64,000 nucleotides of DNA from Ailanthus altissimus (lineage: Eukaryota; Streptophyta; Magnoliopsida; Sapindales; Simaroubaceae), in the NCBI GenBank assembly GCA_946807835.1, contig OX327697.1, positions 12,197,501 through 12,261,500 of the forward strand, given 5' to 3'. The notes beneath the pieces were generated by a model, which was given only the letters and a program-made list of their open reading frames with translations, made no database searches and had not been told where the DNA came from. Position numbers and translations under genes: made by a program. Shown here piece by piece: positions 22,761 to 33,305 of this stretch. Numbering within the stretch: position 1 is the first letter of the stretch; the number at the start of each line of letters is the position of its first letter.

Positions 22761-23690
22761 TTTCATCTCTTTTAAACCAGTATTTTATTTTAATACAATA
22801 ATACTTACCAAAATTAATTTTAAATATCCAAACATTTTTCTTTTATTTATTATATTGCTGTTTGAGATGAGATAGATGCATTTTCTTTATTATTGTCATT
22901 ATTATTATTATTATTTTGGTTTTAAATTAAAGAAACTATTCGAGTTTGTTTAATATTGATTGTTTACACTAAAAGAATACTTTGAAATCTTTAAGAACAT
23001 ATTTATACATAATTCAAAATATTTTAATGAAGAATAGTGCTGCACTTATGAAATTAAAATCTAAATTTTTTATTATCTTAAATGACATATTAAATGATAA
23101 TGCAATATTTGATAAGTGTTATTTAATTACATTTTTAATAGTAAAATAATAAATTTAGCAATTATTTAATACATAACAATTATTAATAAAAGCTCAATAA
23201 GTGAAAATAATATATGTTATTCTTTCAAAAAAAAAATATTTTTAAAGTATTTGTGTTAACAATTTAATGGTAAAGTATTTATAATATATCTATTACTCTA
23301 ATCCTCCTGTGTAAAAACAAAAAGAGTCAAATTCAAACATAAATAGTTGCGTATTAGCCATTAAGTGTTAGAGAAATAAAATAATAAAAAATTATTTATT
23401 GCTTATTATTTAAAATATAAAAAATATTAATTATTAAGTATTAAAGAAATTGCGTAGAAAAAGAAGACTCGGGAAAACTTAGATTTTGTTAAATCTTATG
23501 CCCAAAACAATGTCGATTCAAAGTTATCTTTTTTTTAAGAAAAAATAATTTTAACCTTGACATCATTTTGGGACTTTATTTTAAAAAAAAATTATAATGC
23601 CCAAAATAATGTCGTTTTGGGTGTTATATTAATTTTTATAAATTTAAATTATAGTAATAATTAAATTTTTAAATAAAATAATTTTTTGAT
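22761..23690. other. AT-rich spacer of the CACTA element
   Basis: No coding content is visible. A motif around CCCAAAACAATGTCG / CCCAAAATAATGTCG appears twice (about 23,500 and 23,600). Confidence 0.4.
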
Positions 23691-23870
23691 ATTATGGTAT
23701 CACTGATTCATTGACACTTCATGTTTTTGATACTATGGCATCAGTAATTTATTAACACTTTATGTTTCTGATACCATAGTATCAGCAATTCGTTGACACT
23801 TCTCTTCATTAACACCATTTACAAAAGTGTCAGTAGCATGGTGTCAGTGAAACCCATTTTTGTAAAAGTG
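23691..23870 (-). repeat. CACTA right subterminal repeats
   Basis: Several TGATACYATGGTATCA- and ATTGACACTT-like units lie next to the right terminal repeat, mirroring the left end. Confidence 0.75.
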
Positions 23871-23873
23871 AGA

Positions 23874-24640
23874 AAATAATCAGCAGCACCCAATTTATTA
23901 TACCAACAGAACTTTGATAGAGGCTAAAATCTATTACACTCAGTTTGAGAAATTGATACTCGCATTGTCACATGCAACAGAGGAGTTAAGACATTACTTT
24001 GAAGCTCACAAGGTAATCATTTTGACTTCTTACCCAATCAGAACAATCCTGTCGCAGCCAAATCTGATTGGATGAGTAACTAGATAGGCAATGCAACTGA
24101 GCACTCTTGACATAGAGTATAGGCCCATAATAGCAAAGAAATGGCAAGTTATAGAAGATTTCTTGCTAGAATTTGAAGAAAGCCATGATGGAGTATTGGG
24201 CATGAATAAAAAAGAAGCAAATATTGACCAAATTCCAAGCAAGTCTTTGTAGATGGATCGTTAAATTAATTTGGTGCTAGAATTGGTGTTCTAATAATAA
24301 CACTCGAGAAGCTTGCAATAGAGAAAGCCATGTGACTTGAATTTCAAGCATCAAATAATGAGGCAGAGTATGAAGTTGCAGTAAATAGAATGTTAAGCAC
24401 ATTAAAATTGCAAATAAAAAATATTCAACTCATGACAGACTCTCAATTGGTGGTTAAGCAATTCCTTGGACAGTATGAAGCAAAAGATAAAAGAATGAAG
24501 CTTTATTTAGAAAAGATGAGAGAACTTGTTGGAAGATTTTAGCACTTTGATTTAATCCAAGTTTTGTAAGAAGTCCACAATTAAGCGGACAAGTTGGCTA
24601 ATGAGGCATCTAATGTAAATGAACAAGGAACTTGCGAAGT
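23874..24640 (+). pseudogene. RNase H (second part) and archaeal-type RNase H, Tat-type
   Basis: The frame interrupted at 16815 resumes: YYTNRTLIEAKIYYTQFEKL and ALSHATEELRHYFEAH belong to the ordinary RNase H, followed by LSTLDIEYRPIIAKK. From about 24,246 a second RNase H begins (FVDGS, then FQASNNEAEYEVAVNRM and LMTDSQLVVKQFLGQYEAKD), the archaeal-type domain that defines the Tat group. Its D, E and D positions are visible. Stops at several points show decay. Confidence 0.75.
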
Positions 24641-24809
24641 GAAGATCAAATTATTGTATAGCCCTAGTGTTGAAAAACAAGTTGAAGTCTCCATAATTGA
24701 AGAGAGTGAAGAGACATGGATGACTTTTTTTTATCAAACATCTAACTTCACAAGAAGTACCTAAGAATACTAACAAAGCTCACAAGTTAAAAGTTCGAGC
24801 TTTGAGATT

Positions 24810-25750
24810 TTCCATGATAGATGGGTAATTGTACAGGAAGTCACTAAACGGCCCTTATTTAAGATGTTTTGGTCTCATACAAGCTAAAGCAATCCTTGAA
24901 GAAGTGCATGAAGGAATTTGCAGCAATCATGCAAAAAGAAGATCCATGGCTTATAGAATAATGTCGCAAAGGTACTTCTACCTATATATAATTGTAGATT
25001 TAAAGGCATTTGTTAAAAATGCCATTAGTGCCAAATACATGCATATACCCTGCACCAACCAGTAGAAGAGCTCTATTCGATTGTAAGCCATTAGCCTTTG
25101 CACAATGGAGACTAGACATTGTTGGGCCACTAACCAAGGCCAAAGAAGGAAAATGATACGTGTTACTCGCAACAAATTATTTCACCAGATGGGTAAAAGT
25201 ATCTGCTTATGTAAATGTCACCCAGAAGGAAGTGGAGAAATTTGTCTACCATAACATCACTTATAGATTTAGTATCCCTCAAGTAATCATGTTAGATAAC
25301 GGAAAGTAGTTTAACAATCAGCTAAGGAGGGAACTATGTCAAAGAATAAGGATCATTCATAAATTCTCTTCAAGTAGATACCTACAGGAAACTGTCATGT
25401 ATAATTAACTAACAAAACAAACTTTTCTATGTTGAATAAAAAGCTAGAAGGAAAGAAAAAGGAATGGTTAGAAGAGCTCCCCATGGTTTTATGGGTCTAT
25501 CGCACAATAAAAAGAAAAGTAGCCAATGAGACTCCATTCGCCATGACATATGGCAGTGAAGTTGTGATTCCAACAAAAATGGGGTTACCTACTTTGAGAT
25601 TAAAAATTGCTAAGAATCAAGCCATAAATAAGCAGCAGTTAGAGGCAAATAGCAATTTAGCCAAAGAAGTACGAGAAGTCATGACTATCAAAATGGTAGC
25701 CTATCAGCAAAACTTGCAGAAACAGAGAAGTAAGTCAAGCTACTCAACAA
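24810..25750 (+). pseudogene. Integrase, Tat-type (broken)
   Basis: The zinc-binding start is visible as EEVHEGICSNHAKR (both His present), but the CxxC positions are lost. The catalytic core gives WRLDIVGPL (first Asp, about 25,110) and a MLDNGK-like second Asp (about 25,290); the PQGNGQAE-type segment with the Glu is not recognisable. The C-terminal part, open at 25429-25851, reads KKEWLEELPMVLWVYRTIKR and TPFAMTYGSEVVIPT, typical of gypsy integrases. Family function is insertion of the cDNA copy. Similarity ends near 25,740. Confidence 0.75.
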
Positions 25751-25929
25751 CTTGGACCAGTAAGAAATCATCATTTTCTATTCTTAACATTACTTCTACA
25801 AGATGTTGCATTCTAGTCTCTCTCAATCCCTGTAATATATTACAGATATGAGAGGGACATGCAGTATTTCACACCCAGCTTGAACTGGCATCTTATGCCC
25901 TAGAAATATCTATGTGTGTCAAATACATA

Positions 25930-26540
25930 TCTGTGGGAGTCTCCTGACAATTATAAGGCTTTTAAGGTAAAGACATTTTCAATACCCAATTTTACTGTAG
26001 TGGAAACACTTTCTATCTACACGTCCTCTTATTGATCTTTGGATAAATGTTGCATCTGAGGATTTATCCTGGGTATCTGCCTCATCTTCTTTTCCTTACA
26101 CATCTGGTCTCACCAGATATACTTGGAGTAAAAGATGAAACACCCTTTACAAAGAGGGTCACATTCTCTCTATACTATCCTCTAGATAGCTGTTATCAGA
26201 GATACCTTACGGTAAACTCTGATCAACAATAAATCCAAGAATTTTTTGAATCCAGAATGTTTTTGAGATTCATCCACCGGTCAGAGTAATTCTTAGTACC
26301 CTAAAGTTGGACTGCATCAACTATGCACACCAATTGGTTCGTAGTGGCCATTATTCTTGACAGGCTAAACTTATGAGAGATGTAAGCAGAATATTCATTA
26401 AATCGCTAATTCGTATACCAATTATACATTTTCGATTTAAAACACCCTCCCACTGCTTTACATAATCCCAATAATCTCTTGAACGGAAAGACGACAGTTT
26501 AAACTCTTTTAAACTATACAGCAGGAAGTAGATCCCATTG
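25930..26540 (-). pseudogene. Copia gag C-terminal region with degenerate zinc knuckle
   Basis: At 26008-25973 (minus) the codons give CFHYSKIGY, a stop, then KC: a CCHC knuckle in which the second Cys and the His became Tyr, the usual Trp is a stop, and spacing is short. Surrounding frames are broken. The rest of gag cannot be followed with confidence. Confidence 0.5.
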
Positions 26541-26552
26541 AAATTTATTCAG

Positions 26553-26855
26553 GCCTTACGCTATAGCAATATTGGCCTTTGTAAACCCAACAGGTAGACA
26601 ATATTTATCAATTACATCTCATGTAACTCTTACCACTTGATTTTGAATACACCTTATCCTCATGCTGTAATAATATTGGGTAAGTATATTCCAGATTAAC
26701 TTGTCAATGATCAAATATATGCTACCTATACTACTCTCACGCTATAGCAATATTGGAAAATACTTTCGCATATATTTGTCTCATCTTATATTTAACCGGT
26801 ATAGTTTAAGCCCAACCGACCAAGTCCCTCACGTTGTAGCAATATTAGAAAAAGG
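26553..26855 (-). repeat. Repeated 20-bp leader motif of the copia family (four copies)
   Basis: CTCACGCTATAGCAATATTGG-like copies lie at about 26,556, 26,658, 26,736 and 26,829. The same motif occurs three times at about 59,149, 59,253 and 59,330 in the related element. In element sense they follow the primer site. Confidence 0.7.
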
Positions 26856-27450
26856 CCGACGTGACTCGTCTAACACCGTATTGACAAGACGGATCAGAAT
26901 AAAATATTATCTCATAATGTAATATCCTTCAATCTGATTAAAAGAGATTTTTCTAACCTTGGTCTCCATTATCTTAGGAAGGGTGATTCTCAATAAATTA
27001 ATTTTTCTATGTAAGCACAACTAACCCCCACCAGTAGGGCTTCTATTGTGGTTACCAACATAGAAAACATTAATCCTGATTTATAATGTAGACCGATAAC
27101 TCTTTATCACTTCATCTCATAAACCCCGATTTATAATGTAGACTGATAACTTTTATCACTACATCTCATAAATCTACATATGCAAAATTAATTTTGAAAT
27201 ACTATTCAAAATTATTGTAGCTGTGAATAGTAGAAATACTGTTCATGTGCTATTGTTCAAGTAAACAGTATGCCATCGCGGCATCAAATTGTATCACTGC
27301 AACGCTAGGAGGTCGAACCCTCAGTACGGCCTGGCGCTGCAGCACCCAGTACTTCCTCTTTGGCATACTCGTTTCAATACTTGAAACGCGCCATTTACAC
27401 TGGGTCTTATGCATCAATTCACTCAAACACACACCTATATATGTCCTAAA

Positions 27451-27464
27451 CGGTTCTGATACCA
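27451..27464 (-). promoter_or_regulatory. Primer-binding site of the truncated copia element
   Basis: Minus-strand TGGTATCAGAACCG begins four bases after the LTR end (ACAACA). It matches the initiator-Met tRNA primer site used by most plant copia elements. Confidence 0.8.
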
Positions 27465-27468
27465 TTAT

Positions 27469-29737
27469 TGTTGTCGGGGATCTAATACATATGGCTGTAT
27501 GCATGTGCAATTGTGTCTATTGCCTAAATATATATCATATACGAATTTAAACACAATAGAAGCATATAAATTGCAATAAGCACAATAAATAAAATATATA
27601 AATTGTATTAATATATAAATAAGGTAGAGAACTCATCTCAACGTGTAACGTTATATACGTATTTTTTCTGGAGTCCACATAGAGACCAGCTCACGAATAG
27701 TTTTAGTCACCAATACGGTGGGCTTGGTGAGCTAGAACAATAGCCCTATACGCAACACTGAGTTTAACTCTTAAACCCCAAAATGACCGGGTGTATTTTC
27801 ATCATTTTCTCCAAAAGGATAAGAAATGGAGAGTTTGAAGCAATTCACAATTGCTTCAATTGGAAGCATAAAGAAAATGAAACAATTTCCCTTTTTTTTT
27901 TCTTCTTTCTTTCTTCTCCTTTTCTTTCTCTTCTCTTTCTCTTCCATTTCCATTTCTCTCTTCTCCATTTCCCGTAACAACAAAAACACACCACCCATTT
28001 CATTTTCAATCACACACCTCTTATATATATATATATAAAATAATAATATAATATAAATAATAATAATAATATAATATACATAATGAGTGTCAACTATTTG
28101 GCACGCAAATAAAATATTAATATATATATAATATTATATAATAATATATTATAATATAATATCATATAATAATATATTATAATGAGAGATATTTTAATTA
28201 TTTAACTATTAAATAATTAAAGTGTGATATAACCATTTTATCCCTCATAAATAGTTACCAAGTCTACCCTTTAGTGGATCTCACCAAATCTGCACTTAGG
28301 TAAACTCAACCGAGGGTCCATAATGCACCACGTGTCATTATACAATCTGTAAATAATCATTATTGACTAATTATTGTATTTAACACTTAAATACAGACAC
28401 GCACGTATTCCCGTAATTCTGCTAAATATTGCTAGATTAAACACTTTAATCCGGCATGCTGCCTTAGTATACAACGAGTATACTATATATCGCGGGACTT
28501 ACAGACACGTAAGCATTCCCATGGTTCTGCTAAATATTGCTAGATTAAACACTTTAATCTGGCACGCTGCCCCAGTACACAACGAGTACACTCCATATCG
28601 CGAGACTCCCTAGATCCTACACCTGATTCATCAAATGAAACTATTCCATGAGTCCGTGAGCAATACCCCACATACACGTCATGGATATACAAATCAGGTG
28701 TTGAACCATACAAGCTGAGGTTACAATGCATAAGTATAGTCCTTCCGTCATGATATCATGGATGTGTAGGGATATAGATTATCACTATTAAATCTCCTAG
28801 TGCTCATCCATGTCTTATCTCCAGACTTGTATCTCATTGAACAATATACACAAACTCTCATTTGCCATATTGTTCTACCCTGACAGAATTCTTTTCCGGG
28901 ATTAATGCTTGTGGCTAGAAGACTTTCTGAGATACAGTCTCGAAGCATCTGGATATCTAACTCCTTATGCGAGCTAACGGATCCCATATCTGTACACACC
29001 GAACTCCATAAGTATCGGACCAAACCCAGCGGTCACACCATAAAAGGTTTGTGATATGCGTGGAACCAAAGTATGATAGATCACTTACAAGCCCACCGTG
29101 ACACTCAGTTTAAAGGACCACTTATACTACTCAACTCGAGAGGACCCTCTGTTGACGGTTTACATAGGATGTTTATCGGAGGCCCTCATGAGTCTGTCCC
29201 ATATCTAGTCTTAACTGGATACCCATATGTCAATACGAGCTTCAAGCTTACGGTCGGCTAGAAACGACCATCTATACCCTATAGGTACGACATATGCTTA
29301 TCTATATATAAGGTATCCATCGACAGACCTGCATCAGTAGAAATAAATCAGGGACAATTATTTGAGAACGTACTTGTGCAACTAGCATTTTCTGGCACCC
29401 GATTGCAACTCTTATAACTATGCAATTACTAGTATATTCCCAGGTCTATGTCCCATTATAGACAAGGCTCCAACTCTTGGATCTACTGAGTATTATAACT
29501 AGCTAACACTTAACTGTGCTAACATTTAGCATTTATATCTCTTAGCGTGGCTAACTATAAGCCCTTATCTAAACTCATTTAGATCTGATCTGAACTCTTT
29601 CAGATCGTACAATGTCTATAACGTTATATGCATAGTACCACATTAACGGGTATTAGCGATTTAATAGGAATGTATACTTGTATAAATATACAAGTAGACG
29701 TACATTCAGGGATGACACGTAAGTACCAACCCTAACA
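27469..29737 (-). repeat. Copia 5' LTR, 2269 bp
   Basis: On + it begins TGTTGTCGGGG and ends CCCTAACA. Its right half (about 28,560-29,737) aligns with the LTRs at 54.48-55.67 and 60.88-62.01 kb, through segments such as CAACGAGTACAC, ACAAGCCCACCGTG and TCATGAGTCTGT. It contains a pyrimidine tract (27,885-27,965), (TA)n-rich stretches (28,020-28,180) and a duplicated segment at about 28,410-28,490 and 28,530-28,600 (GCTAAATATTGCTAGATTAA). A minus-strand TATA-like CTTATATATAG lies at about 29,302. Confidence 0.75.
27885..27965 (+). repeat. Polypyrimidine tract
   Basis: An almost uninterrupted C/T run of about 80 bases lies within the copia LTR. It opens several low-complexity frames that are not genes. 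Confidence 0.85.
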
Positions 29738-29915
29738 ATCTCCGACCAACCTGATGGGTACAAGGACGAACCTCTAAAGGCCTCTATGGAGATAGGGTAG
29801 AGGGTTCGATTCCTTGGGGGTACAGGTAACCTGAGTAATTATATGCTGGGACGCCGGTAGCTCTAAGGTGTCATCCCATCGGTAGATCAAGGAGTTGGTG
29901 GGTCTCAAACACTCT
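29738..29915 (+). repeat. tRNA-like (SINE-like) fragment
   Basis: GGTTCGATTCC at about 29,802 matches the pol III B box. About 50 bp upstream, ACCAACCTGATGGG loosely resembles an A box. The stretch between the two copia elements is richer in G/C than its surroundings. It does not fold as a complete tRNA and has no clear SINE tail, so a chance match or a primer-site remnant remains possible. Confidence 0.3.
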
Positions 29916-30122
29916 AACATACATAACAACTATGTTTTTGACTCCAAGGTTTTAACATGTGATTCATGCTTATTTTGACAATATAATGCTGACTCATGTT
30001 TAGGAACATATGCAAATAGTGAAACTACTGAATGTAAAAACTTAGACTCTAAGTAGGGGTAACTACTGTGAATAGATGACTTATTTGACTACTTGGTGAC
30101 AACCATTTGATACAGCTCATTC

Positions 30123-30482
30123 TTAGTCATTTCTTGAAGACTTACCCTCTTCATTTTGTCTTTCACAACACAACAATTTTTTGAAACAAACATGTAAGTC
30201 ATTGTCAGTTATCAACTTGTATATGCTCAATAAAATTTTAGCCATTTTAGGCACACACAAGACATTTTTTAGTTCTAAATTTTCATCAACAGAATTAAGC
30301 ATAGGCAAGAAACAGTTACCTATATGAGTAATGGAGATTTTTTTTTCATTACCTACAGTGAGAACTTGATTATCTTTGTATTTTGACCTGGTGGTTAAGT
30401 TGTTGATGTCATTGGTGATGTGGTTGGTAGCTCTATTATCTAGATACCAGCCTTCATCATTCTTATAGTCTTGGATTGCCAC
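30123..30482 (-). pseudogene. Copia protease region (catalytic triad altered)
   Basis: The frame reads EGWYLDNRATNHITNDINNL and later LKNVLCVPKMAKILLSIYKL, the layout of copia protease and its link to integrase. The active-site triplet, normally D-S-G, is D-N-R here, so it cannot cleave. The frame is open for 119 codons but lacks the rest of the polyprotein. Confidence 0.75.
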
Positions 30483-30494
30483 ATAAGCATTGTT

Positions 30495-31537
30495 TTGAGA
30501 TTATGAGTTAGTTCTGGGGCTAAAGTTCTCATTAACTCTGTGCTAGCATTCACAGCTTCATGGTTTTTCTTCTAGCACGTCTAACATATGGACTGTGATT
30601 TGTTCTTCTCCACCTGCTGCTCTCCCTTGCCTTTAGCAGAACTTGAGTTGTTATTCTTACTGTAGTTCTAGATGTAGCCTGAGCCGCTACTATTTCTTCC
30701 TCCACTTAGTCTTGTGCCAAACCTCCTATGGTTTGTCCAGGTCCTCTTTGTCTTTGATAGTTGGGTCCACTTGGAATTCTTCTTTGATTTCTGAAACCTC
30801 CACTTCCTCTAAACACATAGTTGGCCTCATAGTTTCTAAGTTCATATGCATTTCTTTTCAGCCTACTTTCATAACTCAACAGGTCATATATATATCATCA
30901 AGTGTCATGTTGTTTAATCTTAAAGTGATATTCACTGTCACTGGGTCAAAGCTTGAATCCAGTCCTTCAAAGACGTATTGAGTAAGATCCTCATCACTGA
31001 TTGGTCTACCATTTATAGCTAGACTCCTAACAAGTTTTTTCATTTTCTTATAATATTCTGCAACACACAGATTTCCCTTCTTGGTGGTGCTGAGTTGTCT
31101 TCTGATCTTGATCAATCTAGCCTTTGATTGAGAGCAGTACATCTTTTCTACTGACTTTTATAGTTGAAGAGATGATGTGCATTTAGTCACTGCACATATT
31201 ACTTCTTCACTCAAGGTTGATAGCAGCCAATTCAAGAGTAACTGGTCTTGTTTTCTCCATGTTAAGTACTTGGATTGTTGATGATGATCCTATTTTTATT
31301 TGCATCTACAGTCACCATGAGCTTGCTGGGTGGTGTCACTTCTTCATCAACAAAGTCCTCATGATCATTCCCACGGATAAAAGAAAGAACTTGGGTCTTC
31401 CAAATCACATAATTATTTTTATCAAGCTTAGTGCTTACTATGAAGGAGAGATTATTCGGAGATTGATTTTGGTTTTGGTTTCTTATTGGGTTAAAAGTCT
31501 CTACTTTGACTGTCCATAGATCTGGAAAAGAGCTCAT
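30495..31537 (-). pseudogene. Copia gag, Ale-like (broken)
   Basis: The start at 31537 gives MSSFPDLW.. and then STKLDKNNYVIWKTQVLSFI, the conserved copia gag opening. A second open part (31142-30876) has KKGNLCVAEYYKKMKKLVRS and the DEDLTQYVFEGLDSSFDPV block of the gag (UBN2-like) domain. A CxxC..H remnant (SICQTC, stop, KKNH) near 30,600-30,580 may be the zinc knuckle. Frames are separated by stops. Confidence 0.75.
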
Positions 31538-31582
31538 GTTGGCTGTGATATTTTTGGATCAGACTTGGTATCAGTACCAAGA

Positions 31583-31901
31583 TGAAATTTGCAGTAACAA
31601 GAACAGAAATCTCTTGCTCAATACACTGTCAATGCAAAGAAGAAAGGCTACTGTTTATTGATTTCCAGATGAAATGAATACAGCCCTATTGTTTGTTTAT
31701 ATACTAGCTATTGTACAATGATCCGTACACTTTTAATCATTACAAAATGAATAAAAATGATTGGATTCTTTTCCAAAATTTGTTGAATGTATCCGTCTGC
31801 TGCTATTGCTCGTTCATTTGATTTTCTTGTCTTCTAGTGTAACAACTTTGTTTACTCTGGATATTTACACATGAATTGCAAGCTCACCTTTCATTCTAAC
31901 A
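31583..31901 (-). repeat. 5' LTR of the Ale-like copia element
   Basis: On the minus strand it runs from TGTTAGAATGAAAGG to ACTGCAAATTTCA. Three bases later comes TTGGTACTGATACC, where a Met-tRNA primer site is expected but is corrupted. There is no partner LTR in the window. Confidence 0.65.
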
Positions 31902-32100
31902 ATAAGATATAATGAATAGCTCGGTGTAAGGGAAATGCAATGGCAAACAGTTGTTCCTCATACATATAGATTTCGTCATCTTTTAAACCCTCGTCTTTAG
32001 TGTAATCAATGGAAGGATCAGGCATACGCTTACGTCCACCTTCAATTAGATCGAGCATGGCATACTTTTTAACACTACCACTACCACTACCACTTGCCAT
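31891..32100 (-). CDS. Unrecognised 69-codon open frame, possible truncated host exon
   Basis: An ATG at 32100 starts MASGSGSGSVKKYAMLDLIE, followed by charged segments (DYTKDEGLKDDEIYMYEEQL). Composition looks protein-like, and the Gly-Ser start is unlike the low-complexity frames nearby. The frame runs into the copia LTR end at 31901, which supplies the stop, so an original exon may have been cut by the insertion. I do not recognise the family. Confidence 0.3.
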   Translation of the reverse strand: MASGSGSGSVKKYAMLDLIEGGRKRMPDPSIDYTKDEGLKDDEIYMYEEQLFAIAFPLHRAIHYILLLE

Positions 32101-33305
32101 AATTATACTGATAAATCAGGTACTGCCACGCAAGTAAATACCTCAAAAAAGCATCATACACTACAATAAAAATAAAAGCAAGAGTGTAACAAGTCAGTGA
32201 GCTCCATAGTCAAAGCGGCGTATCATCTTCTCAAAACAAGTAAAAATAAATAAGAAAGAACGACTAAACTATATTTTACTTCTCGCAGAAGAAAAGAAAT
32301 CAAAACAAGAATAACTCAAAACCAAAACAGGACATGATTAGAAGGTTTGGTCGCTTAGTCGCCTAATCACAAAATCCGAACTTCAAAATAAAATAAAATA
32401 TGAATAAACATTTGGTCGCAAAAGTATGACCTCAAAATAAAAGTAAATACAACCAAGGCCAACACAAAGATAAAATTTTAAGAAAGTGAAAAGAAGCACG
32501 TTCTTGCAGTAACAATTATATGTCCTCTTTGTAAATATACACAGAAAATAATATATATATATATATATATAACAAACAGGAAAATAGAGTTAAAATAAAT
32601 AGAATATCAAATGCTCAAGTATAGTTATATACCCGAAATTATACCACAAAGTTGTTTGGCTAAGGCGCCGCGTTGCCATTAAACTTGGGTACATTAGCCA
32701 AAGTTATACAAAAAAAAAAAATTATTATACTAACAAACTAAGGTGATTTCTTTCAAATCTATCAGTAGCCATAAATCAAAACCACCAAACATCAACCAGA
32801 ACAAAAGATTATTCAGTCAAACCGTAATATACACTATCAAAAACACATTATTAAACACTTCCAACACAAAATCAAAACGGGTTGGACATTACACTGTCAC
32901 TAACCCACACATGCAACGCCATGTCTTCACCATCGTTTCAATAACACACTCATGCAAAACCAAACATTTCATCATCATCTCAAAACTCTTAAACGATAAT
33001 AATAAAAATAATAAATAAGGTAATAAAAACAATATATATATATAAATATAGTAATAGTGCTCCAGGGCTTAAAAATTAGTTATCACAAGAAAAAATGAGA
33101 AGAGGTGATTGGGAAAAATCACGTCGTCGCCGTTCGTCAGAGGAACGCCGAAGAAAACACCAAAAGAGGTGATTTATGCCTTTACCGCTTCTCCACCTTC
33201 ATCGCAAAAAAATAAAATAAAATGAAAAAAAAAAAATAAAGAAGCAAAATAGATGCGAAAAAGAAAATGAAGGGCACCCCTTTTTGTATAGTCGGCTGTC
33301 TCGTT
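32101..33305. other. Non-repetitive AT-rich stretch upstream of the open frame
   Basis: No recognised gene is present. A short G/C-richer segment at about 33,100-33,200 (CGTCGTCGCCGTTCGTC) and a pyrimidine-rich minus strand could be a 5' UTR/promoter of the frame at 32100, but this is speculative. An (AT)n tract lies at 32,550-32,572. Confidence 0.35.
32550..32572 (+). repeat. (AT)n microsatellite
   Basis: About eleven uninterrupted AT dinucleotides. Confidence 0.9.

Larger units (their letters stand above)
16816..23870 (-). mobile_element. CACTA (En/Spm-type) DNA transposon, 7055 bp, with captured gene pieces
   Basis: The left end is CACTACTACAAAAATGG and the right end is its inverse (CCATTTTTGTAAAAGTG), the terminal inverted repeat type of plant CACTA elements. 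Subterminal arrays of TGACACCATGGTATCA-like units occur at both ends in both orientations. Recognisable coding pieces are all on the minus strand: a Ulp1/C48 protease, a WEE1-like kinase fragment and a U1A/U2B''-like RRM exon. No DDE transposase is recognisable, so it is probably non-autonomous. A Mutator foldback (19615-20691) is nested inside. The host site is the RNase H domain of the Tat element. Confidence 0.88.
5575..25860 (+). mobile_element. Degraded Ty3/gypsy retrotransposon, Tat/Ogre group, with nested inserts
   Basis: The order seen is LTR end, TGGCGCC-type primer site, about 3.4 kb leader, gag, protease, RT, RNase H, a second archaeal-type RNase H, and integrase, all on the + strand. 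The second RNase H between the first RNase H and integrase is the hallmark of the Tat group. Every domain has stops and frameshifts. Two clean insertions interrupt it: a solo LTR at 9893-12688 and a CACTA element at 16816-23870. Recognisable pol ends near 25,750, where a truncated minus-strand copia element begins. The 3' LTR is not next to it; a similar LTR fragment at 41.94-42.18 kb may be its partner. The left boundary is approximate. Confidence 0.8.
25861..29737 (-). mobile_element. Truncated Ty1/copia element (5' LTR, primer site, gag end)
   Basis: Read on the minus strand: LTR (29737 down to 27469), primer-binding site TGGTATCAGAACCG (27464-27451), leader with repeated 20-bp motifs, and gag ending with a zinc knuckle near 25,990. 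Protease, integrase, RT and the second LTR are missing, so the element is cut off at its 3' side, next to the Tat integrase. The LTR and leader are related to those of the copia element at 53261-62008. The left boundary is approximate. Confidence 0.75.
29916..31901 (-). mobile_element. Truncated Ty1/copia element, Ale/Retrofit-like
   Basis: Minus-strand order: LTR 31901-31583 (319 bp, TGTTAG..TTTCA), a TGGTAC-containing primer region, gag from 31537, and protease at 30482-30123. The short LTR and the gag style (STKLDKNNYVIWKTQVL) fit Ale/Retrofit-type copia elements. RT, RNase H and the 3' LTR are absent; sequence left of the protease (29,916-30,122) shows no domain. This is a different family from the copia elements with 2.3-2.4 kb LTRs. 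Confidence 0.75.

Noticed and set aside
27771..28038. Charged or Phe/Ser-rich frames at 27.8-28.0 kb
   Set aside because: They come from the polypyrimidine tract within a copia LTR.
29790..29830. A functional tRNA gene
   Set aside because: Only a B-box match is seen; no cloverleaf with acceptor stem or anticodon arm could be formed by eye.
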